A stretch of 64,000 nucleotides of DNA from contig CM066923.1 of assembly GCA_033964015.1 (NCBI GenBank), positions 8,111,978 to 8,175,977 of the forward strand. Direction: 5' to 3'. The position numbers and the translations under genes are program-made. The DNA comes from Scolanthus callimorphus. Lineage: Eukaryota; Cnidaria; Anthozoa; Actiniaria; Edwardsiidae. The stretch's first letter is position 1, and every line of letters starts with the position of its first letter. A model generated the notes under the pieces. That model made no database searches and was not told the DNA's origin. It saw only the letters and a list, made by a program, of their open reading frames with translations. Shown piece after piece: positions 12,601-25,800 of this stretch.

Positions 12601-13258
12601 TAAAACACTAGCAACAGAAGACACTGGCATAACAAGGGAAGTGTTTGACCAGTGTTTGGGACCTCTGGGTCAACAGCGCAACCTTGTAATGGAACAAATG
12701 TTTAAGTTCTATGACAGCAATGGTGATAATGTGATTGACCTGGAAGAGTTTGTACAAGCTTTGTCAATTCTTGTAAAGGGGAGCCAGGAGGAGAAAATCC
12801 CTCATGCATTTAAAGGCTATGATACCGAAAACAAAGGCTATATCACCAAAGAAAACTTAAGGAACATGTTTAAAGCCTATCTTAACGTAAGTTTGGAGTT
12901 AGTGCGAGATGTTGTGCGATCTTGTGAAGAAGAGATGATGGCATCATTTGATGATGCCGCAGATAAGCCTGTATCAGCAGTGTTTAATGCACCAATACCT
13001 AGTGACAGTGGCCCCTCAACGTCAGGCAAGCCTGCACAGCAGTTCCACAACCCAGGGTCAAGAGGTCGTAATCAGGATGGTACATGGCCAGTGATGGAAG
13101 CTATGTCCCAGGATGCCATTGATGAGATGGTAGAGAATGTGTTTATGTATGCAGACACAGATAAGAATGGTGAAATATCTTATGAGGAGTTCAAGGCCTG
13201 GGCTGCTAGTGATAACACACTATTAGCCTGGTTTGAGGCACTAGGGACTGTATTTTAG
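9647..13258 (+). CDS. ZZ zinc finger / EF-hand protein with N-terminal membrane segment, 432 residues
   Basis: Exons are 9647-10184 and 12498-13258, joined in phase 1 (TATCCTG|GTAAGT and TTGCAG|GC). Residues ~4-22 (FVQFVCGAAVGVGVFW) are hydrophobic and likely a signal-anchor. Residues ~112-158 form a ZZ-type zinc finger with C117/C120, C132/C135, C141/C144, H150 and H154. The second exon encodes EF-hands: a canonical loop DSNGDNVIDLEE (252-263), a degenerate one DTENKGYITKEN (288-299) and a canonical one DTDKNGEISYEE (399-410). A Ser/Pro-rich linker (~315-365) separates the second and third. ZZ fingers bind peptide ligands such as N-termini or histone tails, and EF-hands bind calcium, so a membrane-tethered calcium-responsive adaptor is a reasonable inference. 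The exact ortholog is not recognised. Length and frame are clean. Confidence 0.88.
10358..11139. mobile_element. Palindromic non-autonomous transposon in the ZZ/EF-hand intron
   Basis: ATGTATCAGTCAATTCCAGC at the left end matches the reverse complement of the right end (GCGCTGGAATTGACCGATACAT) with few changes. Internal arms are G- and C-rich ('ggggtggggaatttt' copies at about 10430-10500 and 10965-11045). A long poly-G tract ends at 11109. No target duplication could be defined. Confidence 0.6.
11545..11880 (-). pseudogene. LINE reverse-transcriptase C-terminal fragment
   Basis: On the minus strand, 11867-11670 encodes a Leu-Trp-Asn-Thr-Leu-Pro followed by an Ile-Arg-Ser segment, the hallmark of the extreme C-terminus of CR1/L2-type LINE ORF2 proteins. 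AT-rich tail sequence with GATAGATAGATAATC follows at 11551-11575, like a LINE 3' end. The element is 5'-truncated and sits in the ZZ/EF-hand intron. Confidence 0.55.
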
Positions 13259-14411
13259 CAAAGCTTTCTTGAGGAGAAAATATTTAAAATTAGTACAGTA
13301 TTCACTGCCCAGGTGGGTACTCTGGACTCTTTTGTCAGGGAGATGTGAATGAGGTATGAAAGTTTAAAAAAATCCCATGACCAAAACTGGAATCCCCAAA
13401 CATCCCATACAAATTTTCCATCACAGCAAAAAAAAAAATTATAATAATAATAATGATAAAAAGTCAGAGGCAAAATTCTTGAACCCCAAAATATCCCAAA
13501 TTTCAAAGTTCATAGCAACAAAAAAAAATATTTTGCATCTCCGCAATACAAACATTCCAGACTAAACCACCCTGAGTTGCAGTGTTTGCAAATTTTAACA
13601 GAAAATTCATATTGGTACACAAAATACAGCCCTATATGCTCCAGCAAACAAGAATATTCCTCTTGTGAGGCAGAAAATGTTCAATTTCTTGGTGTTATGG
13701 ATGCTATTTAATCTACAGTTGGCATATTAGAGTGGTTTTCAAAATCCTGTGAAACATGCTTTAGCATATCAGACTTTTATTACGCTCTAACTCCACTGTT
13801 CTCTTTTGTATTGTATGGGCTATTACTCTTTGACTATTACACTTTGTTTCACAGGATTATGGAAACCACTCTTGCATTACAATGACAATGTTGATAAACA
13901 GTGAATAGTGCTATACCATTAGTTTCTGGTTTCCTCCCTGGATATGGTCCTTATCAGATGTCAAATGTGCATGATGTTTCCTTCTTGTGTTATAAATTGT
14001 CAATAGACCAAGTTTTCAAACAAGAGCAGTCTGGCTTTATCAATACACATTTAACAAGTATATTTTAAGGGCGGATTTATTGCAGATTAAGGGGGAAGGG
14101 CAGTGCTCCCTTTTCTCAGGAGACTTTCCCATACATTTACTGTATTTGCTGAAGGAAATGTGCAAATTAATTATGATCCTTATACTTTCACTATCTGGCC
14201 CCCCTTTCTGTAATTTCTGGATCTGCCCCTGTATTGAGCTGTGTATCTGATTTGATACTGAGGGTGTATAAACTTGTCTCATTATGTATTCCCCCTATTT
14301 TTATGTTTACTGCTCAGTATTGTTTTGTTACTAATGTGTGACATCTGAGATGTGTACTGTGCCTTGTCAAATCGATCTAGGGAACCAGGTTCGGATGTAT
14401 GCATAAGATTC
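13259..14411 (+). other. 3' flank of the ZZ/EF-hand gene; hairpin repeat
   Basis: This stretch is presumably 3' UTR followed by intergenic DNA. An A-rich microsatellite with AATAATAATAATG lies at 13437-13460. 13731-13877 is a short inverted repeat: GAGTGGTTTTCAAAATCCTG against CAGGATTATGGAAACCACTC, a MITE-like hairpin. No exon was recognised and no clean AATAAA was found close to the stop. Confidence 0.45.
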
Positions 14412-14415
14412 TTAA

Positions 14416-15388
14416 CAAATGTTCTCTGATTTTCCGTGGTATGTCTTCTTATATTCCACGGAATGACGTAATGTACTGCGGACCCACTCGGCTGCGCCTC
14501 GTGAGTCCACAACATTTTGACCACTTGATTACGTCATTCCGTGGTTTTAAACCACAACAAAAAGGCAAAAATAAATACAAAAACAGCGCGCGCAGCCAAA
14601 CGGTGTTTTCGTTGGTTCTTTTTAGCGCGCGCGCTGATGGCGCGTTCCGTGGTATATTTAACAAATTTCCAGAGGTTTTGAGTGGTGTGGACTCTTATTT
14701 ACCACGCTCTACATCATCGTAGTCAAAATGTTGTGGACTCACGAGCCGAAGGCGAGTGACTCCACAACAAATTTTGACCACGATGGTGTAAAAAGAGTCC
14801 ACACCACTCAAAACCTCTGGAAATTTGTTTTTTACCATGACAAAATGCCAAATATTATAATTATGATCATCTTCCGTTACAAATAGCGCGCGCATTCGTA
14901 TAATTTCCCTTTGTTTTTGAGCCGCGCGCGCAAGCTGATGCGAGCAGAGTGGCGTGGACTCTTATTTCCCACGGCAAATCAGCCAATCGTTTTGCGAGAA
15001 ACCTAACTGGTATGGTAAAAGCTTTTTTATACCACAACGCGCGCGTTTCTCGAATTCTGATTGGCTCTCAGCCGTGGGTACATAAAAGTATATACCACGA
15101 AACGCGCCATCATCAGCGCGCGCGCTAAAAAGAACAAACGAAAACACCGTTTGGCTGCGCGCGCGCGCTGTTCGTATTTATTTTTGCCTTTTTGTTGTGG
15201 TATAAAACAAATGTCCTGTTTTTCCGTGGTATGTCCTCTTATATACCACGGAATGACGTAATAAAGTGGTCAAAATGTACTGCGGACCCACTCGGCTGCG
15301 CCTCGTGAGTCCACAACATTTTGACCACTTTATTACGTCATTCCGTGGTATATAAGAGGACATACCACGGAAAAACAGAGGACATTTG
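14416..15388. mobile_element. Palindromic element, 973 bp, TTAA target duplication
   Basis: Element ends CAAATG...CATTTG are inverted copies (left CAAATGTTCTCTGATTTTCC; right GGAAAAACAGAGGACATTTG) flanked by TTAA on both sides, the target duplication of piggyBac and Kolobok elements. Inside are several nested inverted copies of 'ccgtggtatgtc..cttatat..ccacggaatgacgtaat', of 'gcggacccactcggctgcg' and of GCGCGC-rich blocks, so other palindromes have inserted or been duplicated. No coding sequence. Confidence 0.7.
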
Positions 15389-15392
15389 TTAA

Positions 15393-15890
15393 ATGTACCC
15401 ACGGATGAGAGCCAATCAGAATTCGAGAAACGCGCGCGTTGTGGTATAATTACAAAATTACTTGTGGGACGCCAGTATTTAAATACTGCCTGTCAACCAT
15501 GATCCTCTGCTGTCATCCTCTGTACAGCCTTCTCCCTAAAATAAAGACATCTCGCACACTCCGCAATCAAACTATTACACACAAAGAAGTAAACACAGAA
15601 CGGTATATGAGCGCATTCGCAAACAGGCTTTCATTTAGACACAACCTAGGTGTGTAGTTACCAGCTGATTGTTATTTATTTCTTCCCTATTGTATTTGAT
15701 TGTACTATTATTCTTACTTGTAAATATCCTGGTATGTAGCTTTACCAGCCAAATAAAGACATCATTATTATTAGAATCTCATTAAGCAAGATTTTTGAAC
15801 TGTACCAAATTCATTCCAAGACCTTCATAAGTGTAGCAACAGCTCAATAAATAGATACCTTATTATCGTCTCTCTTCTAGCCGTGCTCAA
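15393..15890. repeat. Repeat fragment and possible LINE tail
   Basis: 15393-15446 repeats in inverted orientation the block at 15025-15090 (gtacccacgg, gagccaatcagaattcg, gcgcgcgttgtggtat). The following 300 bp ends in CAAATAAAGACATCATTATTATTAG, like the 3' end of a LINE. The weak frame here is not identifiable. Confidence 0.35.
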
Positions 15891-15894
15891 GTGC

Positions 15895-16270
15895 ACTACT
15901 AATCAGGGAGACCCAATATCCCGGGGGGACCCCTATTTTTGAGGCGGGGGCGCTCGTCGGTATCTTTCTAAAAGGTACCCAAAATGGCGTCGCTTAGTTG
16001 ATTTTGGCTCCTAAAAAGTACCAGCAAGACGTATTTCCCCTCGTAGTTTTTACGAGGGAAAATACGTCTGAAATTTAGGCTACCACAACAAATGTGATTT
16101 GCTAGAACGGATCTCTAACAGGTACCCATCTGGAAACAAATGCACGTTTTTTAATCTTACCCCCTAAAAGGTACCAGAGGCCTGATTTTAAACCCTAAAA
16201 GGTACGACGAGCACCCCGCCCAAAAAACGGGAGTTTCCCCCGGGCCCGATATATACTACTTTATTACTCA
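15895..16270. mobile_element. MITE related to the 20646-20987 element
   Basis: TATCCCGGGGGGACCCC at the left end is inverted against TTTCCCCCGGGCCCGATAT at the right end. Internal phrases 'ggcgctcgtcgg' and 'acgagcaccccg' and several 'cctaaaaggtacc' copies tie it to the hAT-like MITE at 20.6 kb. No exact target duplication was identified. Confidence 0.55.
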
Positions 16271-16850
16271 AAAGGTATATTTCAATAAGCTAGTGTCAAG
16301 TTGTAGCACGTCTTAGGTGAGATGGCGCCCCTGTAACGTATTTTCTTTTTACATTGTGATATAGCAAAAAAGCTACTTACACAACACAACCCACTGGCTA
16401 TATATACGTCACTATATGCTCTGCAATCAACCGGAAAAACAAAGACATATTGTCACGCAACACACTTGCCATATCTTAAGTGAAACTCAACAGTTGTCAA
16501 AATTTTTCTACTTGTTTCGATCATTGTTTTCATGGTTCCAGAACAAGCTTGAAATTTGTAGATCTCGGCGGTTTTTCCAATGATCCTCCGGTAAATATCG
16601 GATGATGCGTGCCATTAGGGGTCATCGAGTATTAGATTACACAGTTCCGCATCACTGCACGGTATCGAACGAACACGTTCCGTTGTGTAGCTCCAGTCGG
16701 GACACTTGTACATTGATATGGCTGAATGTACGGGAATTTTCTCTCCTTACAAGCGGGCGTTTGTTATGAGGGACTAAATACTATTATGGAAGTCTAATTC
16801 TATCCGGGTTACTTGGATTGTAGGCTGTGAATAGCGCTACAGGTGTGCGA

Positions 16851-19800
16851 ATGGAGCCATACTCGAAATCACGGGCTGAGCTAACATTTGACAACCGCGA
16901 ACGGTGGGCTAAACTCACTGAGCTTTTCCACAGCTTAGAGAGTGTAAAAACTAGCGATGAAGTTGTAGAAGCTTTAGAGGGGATTTACCATACGAGTGGA
17001 AATAAAACCAAAGACCTAAAGGGCTACGAAAGGGAGTCTTACACTTCAGAAAAATGGCCATTTTCCGGACTTCAAGTATTTCTAGACGAAATTGCTTCTC
17101 CAGACGAGAGAGATAAATTCTTTAGCTTCCTGCTTCCGTTTCTTGCAAACCTTGCTTCTAAGTTGGAGGAATTTGCACCCGAAGATGGGCTACCTTTTGT
17201 GTTGAGACAAACTGGTGAGTGTTTACTGTATACATATTGAATAAGGAGTTTGAACTTTGAAGTATTGCTCTGTCACTGATTGTCCGGTAGTCATTTACCC
17301 AGAAGTATAAAGGAGTTAGTTTGGAGGAGGTCCGTGCAAAATTGCTAAGTGAAAAAAGCCGATCAATTGCTAATGGTGCTGTTAAATGGCTTCCCGCGTA
17401 CACCTGCTCAGCGCTAGACTATTTAAAGTATCTTTCTTACTGTACTAAAATATGCTTTAAAAAGCTTTTGCATAATTAAAATGTTTTTCCTATGAATCGG
17501 CGAAGAATGGCATGTGATCGCATCATATCCCTTTTCCCAGTTCTTTATGAATGCGATTGCACTTTGTATAAGTGATAAAAATAATACCATGACACTTTTT
17601 CCTAAAGCAATTAAGTCGTTATTAGAGCGAGAAGGGTAAGTCCTGTTCATAATATTTGCAGGATCTCCTGGGGGTTGTTATCCATTGTATTTGCTTGTTG
17701 TATGGTTGTCAATCACCATGTTTACCACCTTAAAACATCATTAACTTTATGAAAGACCTCATGAATTAATTATGTTATTGTAGTGGTGGCCTAATCCACT
17801 TTAGACATACCAGACTTCTACTTATTGTTTTAGTTCTTTAACTTTATTATTTGTTGCTCATGTTTAATTTTTTCTTTGACAGAATCTTTAATCCCATTAA
17901 ACAGAAAATTCATTGCCTCTCTCTTGGCTTCGGGATTGCTGTGCTCCTTTCCTCCGTGTTCAGAAGAGTCAGCTACAAGGACACTCAACTTTGCAAAGTT
18001 TTTCTCATATTTTCACAGGTAGGTGTAAAACAAGTAAGAAAGTTGATTGCACAAGTTGATTGCACAAGTAGTCCCGACTCAGACATGGCTAGCAGAGAGG
18101 GAATGGCTAAGGGATTGATGCTCCCCCATTTTTGAGAAATTTCATGCGGTTTTTTTTTTAGTATTCAAATCCATTTTTGTGACAAATTCAAAGAGTGTGT
18201 TGCAGGCCTTGTTAGAGAAATAACTACCGGGATAGTTAGTGAAAGCCACACTTGATGATTGTGCTAAGCTGTTTTGTATGGAAGTTTCCTGTTTTGTGTG
18301 GAGTTAATTTTTACTCCTGGAATTTTACTTCAGGAATTCTACACCTGTAATGGGGTACCCACTCTTAAGGCTCCTCTAGGAACCCCTCCCCCCTGGAATT
18401 CCACCACAGCAGTGACAAAAATGGTGCTGTAACACTTAGCCAATTGCACTTCCACTAATTTCAATAATTCTTTCTCCTGCTTTGTGTTACAGATCAGAGC
18501 ACAAAAATGCCCAAGCTGCAAAGTTACGCTGCTTTTTGCATTACTTTGAGAGAATTTCTCAAAGCAACTTGGATCTGCCAGGAAATGTTATCTTCACAAG
18601 ACAGGTGTGTGCAGTGGTCTGATCTTTGCACCCACTCTTGGTCAGATGTGACAACTCAGGAAAATTTCGCCAGGAGACAGGAGACTCCTGGCAAAACCAT
18701 GGGAGTTGACATCCCTGCTGAGTACTGTTTGTTGCATTGCATTAGCCCAGCTAATAATGCCTCTTAGGGTGCATTTACATGACACTGGATCTACTTTCAA
18801 TCTGGGGTGAAGTCACTCTGTTTTTTTCAGTTTCTCCTCATGTAGACCTGTATTTTGGAACCCAGTGCTTACATGATTATGGGACAAAAGTGGAGTCATT
18901 CTGGATCTAATTATATAGCCAGCTCGAAATCCCATTGTGACTGCAGATTGATTTTTCTTGAATCATCAATTATTTTTAAATTGGATCATGCATGCATTGG
19001 ACAGTTCAAACACTAAAATTGGACAGTTTGGGTTTGAACATGGATGCTATATAATTAATAAATAACAGGACTCTATGCTGTCCAATTAAGAAACTGGCCT
19101 TCAGCCTCATGCAATTTTTGTGTTACTCTGAATTTTTCGGACAGCATGGAGTCCAAAATGTCATTCTGGCGCAAAATTTCACTCTGGTATCTTGTAAACA
19201 CAGATCGAAAGCTCAATCCAGGGGAGATCACAGAGCTGCCTGGATTGAGTAGCACACATGAATTGATCTACAAACCTGAAACAATGCAGGCCCGCTGTTT
19301 TCGATTCTGCCATGTAAATGTGGAACAAAACTGGGCAGATCATGTACTGATCTGCCCTAAAAATGAATTATATGCTCTTATTTGCAGGTGATACCAGAGG
19401 TCTCACTTCCTTCATTTAAAGACTGGCTGAAGTGCAATGTCTCCCTTTGCCCTGTGGTTGTCGACCACCAGGGCAAAATAGAGGAGGCTGGTAGTGACCT
19501 TCTGCAGGTGAAACTCTTTGATGCAAGGAAATAAAAGCCCTTTATGTTGCATTCGTAGGCAGCTGCAATTACATTATTTACTTTGGTGGACCACATCCCC
19601 TCATCCCCTCCTGAATACAGCTGGTTTACGCCACCTCGCGCCTAAGAAAAACTTGAATCGCGCCTGGCTAACGCCACCTCGCGCTTTTCTAACACTTGAC
19701 TCGGGCCTAGCTAACGCCAGCTCGCGCTTTTCTAATGCTTGACTCGGACCTAGCTAACGCCAGCTCGCGCTTTTCTAACGCTTGACTCGGACCTAGCTAA

Positions 19801-22800
19801 CGCCAGCTCGCGCTTTTCTAACGCTGACTTGTGCCTATCTAACGCCAGCTCGCGCATTTCTAACACTTGACTCGCGCCTACAAACGCCTGATTCGCGCAT
19901 AGCTAACGCTTTTTGCAGCTAACAGAAAAGGCGACCTGTACGTTTTCGCGTGAGATGTCACAATTTGCTTTAATGCCAAGACCACGGACCTAGGATGATA
20001 GGCCTCCCCATTGTCCCCCCATGGACCTTGGACCACCTCTATGTTACTTACTTCTTACTCCTCTTCAGGTGGTCCTCAGGATTTTTTCAAATGAGGGGGG
20101 TCCACATTATCATACCCAAACCCATAAATGTCAGGAGTAACAATAACAAGTACAGTAACAAGTATGACCAACAAGAGGGGTTCTGAAACCCCAGGACACC
20201 TCCCCCCTCCCTAGGGATGCCCCTGCTCTTCTTCCCATAATGCCTTCACACACCATTCCCATTTTTGGTTCCACAGTCAGCTTAGAGTGAGTCAGCTTAG
20301 AGTGAGTCAGCTTAGATTTTGGCTGTCCAGGCATTCGCCTGCCAGTTGGTGTCCTCTAAGGGTCACAATCTATGCTTCCTTGTTCCCGCTCCTTGCTCCA
20401 CCCCTAAATAGGGCTGGTTTATTTTCATGCCTAGGTGGATTTTGCCAACTGTTTTATTGGTGGAGGAGTTCTAGGAAGTGGTCATACTCAGGTATGTGGC
20501 ATAGTTATAGAGAATGTTTTAGAGTCAAGGTTATAGAGATTGTGGGGGTGAGGTCATATCTTAACCCCTTCTTTTCAGTGAGGGGTTATGGATTAGAGAA
20601 GGTTGGACAGAGAAGAGCTATTCAATCTGTTAGCAGCAGTTATAGCCCGGGGGGGGGGGGACTCCCCATATTTTCAGACGGGGGTGCTCGTCCTATCCCT
20701 TAGGGTATAAAATTGACATACGTGCTATCTCTTAGGGGTGTTTAAAATCAGCCCTATCCCTTAGGGAGTCTCAGACCAATCCTTGCCCAGAAATATAATG
20801 GTACTGACACCAGAACCGATATTTACAAAGGAAACTTGTAAATTCGGCGGTCGCCACACCAAATTTGCTCTCTTTTAGGGGTAAATTTTTTGTTTGCCAC
20901 ACCCATTTTGCTATCCCTTAGGGTCAAAATCAATTTTCCCGACGAGCACCCCCGTCTAAAATATTGGGAGTCCCCCCCCCCCCCGGGAGTTATAGGTTAC
21001 ATGAACTTACTCTGTTTTGTTGATCTCTTGATAGGAGGAAACACGTTTTAGTGTGTGTCCAGAGCTACTTGTGTCAATGATGTTCCTGGAGGCCACAGAA
21101 GACAATGAGGTCATCCTCATCAGAGTAAGGAACCCAGATTAAAGAGCCTCTGTCAGCCTCCATTTTGTCAGCCTAGTAACATACCGAACCAGAGAAAGCA
21201 TCCATTTCCATTGGCTCATTTAGGGAATGTACTGCAATATTTGCGGTTGAATTCGATAAATGAATAATAAAACTTTGTTTTTAGAAGGCTATTTCAAGAT
21301 TTCTACACGTAATTCATTGGCTCATATCGACTGAAAACAATAACAAAGGAGTGGCTGACTAGGGCTCTTTAACAAGGCTTATTCACACAGCAAAATCATT
21401 ATTTTATTTGAGGATGGTGCAAGCTGTTATTTTGCAGAACTAGCTGGCAGGGAAAGCAAACTCAGTACTTCTAGAACTGGGGGTTATTTCACAATATACC
21501 AAAATGCAGGCCTGCTGCAAGGGGAGGGGCAGGAGGCTTTATATGCTGGGGGCTTCATCTCCCCTTCTGATAGAACCTCTGTTGTGTTTTGAGAAAATAT
21601 ACCCCCATGTTGATGTCAAGTACTTTACAGGGGGAAAAAGAAACCCTTTTGCGTATTTTGTTACGAGCTCAACACAATACTTTAATTTTACTCAGATGAC
21701 AGATTACAGATATTGCAAGTTTAGTGATTTTCCTTCCGAAGTATATTACTAACAGCATTACACATTTCCATTTTCAGGGCGCGGAGAGATTTTCTTCCTA
21801 CACTGGATATGGTAGTACTCTGAAGTTTGCTGGTGATTTTCGAGATACAGCACAGGTAAAATTTGTATAGCTTTCTGTCCATATCTAATATTTACAAAAT
21901 GAGTTCTTTCGCGCTGTAGTGCGTCAGGAGTGCAGTCTTTGAGTATTTGTCGCAACGAAAATCAGACAAACTTCGTGACAAAACTTCGTGGCGAACAGGG
22001 CAAGAAAGTGATAGTTCTATATGACATGACTAGACAGCAAAACAATCCCTTTAAGATCGCTAACGTCCGTAAACGAAGAGAGAGGAACTTCAGCGAAACG
22101 CGCGCGAATGGTTGGAAAGCGCGTGCACCACCCAATCTCGTACCCAGAGCCCGTGCATCTTTGAGCCAGCGGCAAGATACAGGGCTCTGGAATAATCAAT
22201 TTTTTTATACCCAAAATCTGGGTACTCTTCAGTGCGCATGCGTTTGGAACTGCAGAATCGGCTGAATCGGCAGAATACAGGACTAAGTTTTGATAGGAAT
22301 CCATACCGTTCTAAGAGATTTGCTTTAGAAACGATACTTAAAAGATTGGCAGCAAGGAATTTTGAGGATCACGAAACAACATGGGAAGATTTTAGATATT
22401 TTATTCGTCGATTTTAAGCATTTCCTGCTGTCAAAAGGCTCGCTTCTTCTTGGCTTCTTCTACGACTACGACTACATGATGGGACTACTTTCGAATTCAT
22501 TTTAAAGATACTTGGAGTCTAGAGTAGCCATTTTGGAGTTGTAAATGTGTCTACCTTCATGGCAGTTATCGATCGTCAAGCACATTTCTAGCGTTGATGA
22601 GTCATACGATGAGTTGTGCACTCTGTAAGAAGTTATGGACGAAGGCCATCTCACGAGAGAACGGTAGGTTTATACGAACGAACGCAGAATGCTTTTACTC
22701 ACAAACTTATATTAGTATAAACCAACTAATGGTCTATTACAAATCCTGCATTCTGATTGGCTGAGCTACTAATGGTCTATTAGTGATAGACCGTGCCTGG

Positions 22801-25800
22801 CAAAACCACCACCTTTCTTTGCAAGAAAACTTGATTTTTTCAACAAAAAATAATGGAATTCATTGCGAAAACCGACCAACTAGGTGGTTATACTAAAACA
22901 ATTAGACCTCTCGTCCTCATGTGCTATGATATCAATAGACCATTCGGCCTTCGGCCTCATGGTCTATTCATCATAGCACATTCGGCCTTGAGGTCTAATT
23001 GTTAAATAGACGAGAATGTATCTACTAGGGCCATGAAAAATGATGCAATTCCAGACTATTGGGGGTACATGTAGGAACACTATTATAAGTGGGTGTGTGG
23101 GGAGGGGGTACTTTTAACCTGAACATTGATCATGATAACGCAAGACGCCCTCAACTAAATTGTTTGATAGTTTGCTATGACTAGAAAAAGCAAGAACACA
23201 AGTAAAACCTTTAGTAGTTGATTCTGTTTAATTTTATTGTTTCTTTTCCAAGAAAAGTCATAGTGGAGTCTGGAGTGGTTTTCATAATGAAGTTTCTTCA
23301 GTCAGGGGATATTTTCCTATCTCTGACCTACTGTAGGTCACAGAAAATGTTGACCTTATTTGTTATAAAAGTAGACCATTTTCTTCTTTTGTTGCGAGAA
23401 GTGTATTGTTGCAGTGAGCCATGCCATTAGGTGGTTGCCAACATTTACGTATTCATGGATGAAAACAATTTATAGATCTTTCCTTTCACATCACAGCTAA
23501 AATTTATTTATCAACTGCCAATAATAATGCTAATGCTCAATGCATTCTGTGGATGGATTTAATCACTTGTCATAGCAATTGAATCTGCAATTATAATGGA
23601 ATAACTCAACAGAAAAAGTCGAGAATTTTCAGTCTCCAACCAAGCTTGCTTTTATAGGACCTCAACAATTTTGAATAACTTATTCTTTTGAATAAATGAC
23701 AAGGTAACTCTGTGTAGATTACTGGATAATTGGTTATTTGATGGCGATTGATGTTTTCAGTTCGCATTTTGAATTTCACAGTTCAGAATATAATATTACA
23801 ATATTGTTATGTAAACTACTTAGTCTCTCCCTACAAAAAGGTTTTATCTGGGCCAAACCTTTTGTAATAAAACATTTTCTGCAACAACTTGCAGTCAAAA
23901 GACATGAAGCGTGCCCCTAGAGTTGAATATTAATTTCATTATTCCATTATTGATTTCATTATTCAATTCAAAAATGCTTTTTCAATTCAATATTAAAAAC
24001 GTTAAATGTTCAAATTTTGATTTCCAAATATGTTACTAATTGTTCACCCAGCTTTCCAATGTTGAATTGAAAATGGCATTTTTGGATTGAATAATGAAAT
24101 GAATAATGGAATAATGAATTGAATATTCAACTCTAGGGGGGGGGGGGCACGCTTCATGTCTTTTGACTGTAAAAGGTAACAGTTTGGAAAGCAAATCCAC
24201 TGTATATATTTATTTCTTTACAAACTCACATTTTGGATACAAAATTTGAAATTCACACCACAGAGAAGTTTACTCTACAACAGATGAGTGACAACTGACG
24301 TCATGAATTTGGGGGACTTGTCAGCTTTGGAATGGTACAATATCGTTTATGGGATAAGACCCACAAAACATTTTATTTCTCATGTGAAAATAACACAGTC
24401 ACTTGTCTGTGTTCCATGCTCTTTTAGGTTTAAACTCAACTCATTGCTGTTTAAATAATTAATCATACACATGAAAAAATTCTGGATTCTGATTGGCTGA
24501 GAGCAGTGCTGCTTTTAGGTAACTAAGTGCCAAGAAAGGTAACAAAGTGCAAAAATGGTTTACAGAATGCAAATTCTTTTGAAATACTAATAGGATTACA
24601 AAATATTTTGATAACAGCTATTATGTTAACATGTTCATGCTCAAATGGCCAGGTTTTGGTTCAGATTTCAATCAAGGAAAAATGTGTGTGGTTTGTTAAG
24701 TTTTATGCAGATTTGTGAATGACTCCTGAAATTTTTACATGTGTATTATTAAAAGGAAATCAATCATACAACTTTTCTCATTCAATTTGCCACTGATAGT
24801 TGCAAGTATGCATACTGGGAAAGCAGCACATTATGGAAAGCAAACATACAATTTAACAAAATGTGATTTTTATTCCAGCTGCAGCAAGCATCTATCTTCG
24901 ATCACTAAGAGACACAGAGGCGCCAAAGTAGAAGAGGGCACCAGGAAGAAAGAGAGAGGTGAGTTATTAAAAACTCAGACCATGACTGTGAATATGTGCT
25001 TGGTTATTCCATTTTAGAACAATTAAGGCCACTTGCACGAACTGGGTCATGTGACCCCAATTGTCAAAATCAATTCCAGAAACCTGAGGCAGGGAGTTGA
25101 ATTTTCAAGATTTTACTCACGAGAATGTATTGGATTTGGGTCACATGGCCCAGTTAGTGCAAGTGGCCTACTATTGTACCTTGTTTTACGGTACCCTGTT
25201 CCTCTCATGTGGATATAGGAATGTTAGCCACCTAACACTTAGGCTAACCCATGGCCTATTTACTGGAATATGCAACTTAAAGTAAAATCACCCCATTTGA
25301 CTTATAGAAAACAAAAACATTATAGACATTTTTTTCATATTAAAGTTAAAAATGGTTAAAGTAGATACATTACATTTTAACTTCTCTACTTCTTTTGATA
25401 TTACCAAGCACATCAAAAACCTGTTAGATTATCAGCATACTGTACTGTAACTTACTCAAAAAATATTCATAACAAAATCAATTTTAATGCCTCTGTATTT
25501 TGGTTAGGTAGCGAAAGTGTAAGCTAGAGCAATCAAGCATTACAATAACAATCAAAAAGTATAATTCTGTGAGACACCTTTATTACCACTGTATGCATTG
25601 CTATGCAACCCAAAAATTCAATGTTGCGATGGGTGATTGGCGGTTATTAGCCATCAATCAAACCAAAATGCTGGATTCAGCTACTTCAACAGGTCGCGTT
25701 TTACAAAATCAACCAAAATGGTTTGAAGCTATCCTTCGGCTTCCTTGACTCATGTTTTGCTTTCTGGTTTAAGAAAATTGACAATAATTTTCTTGTGTGA

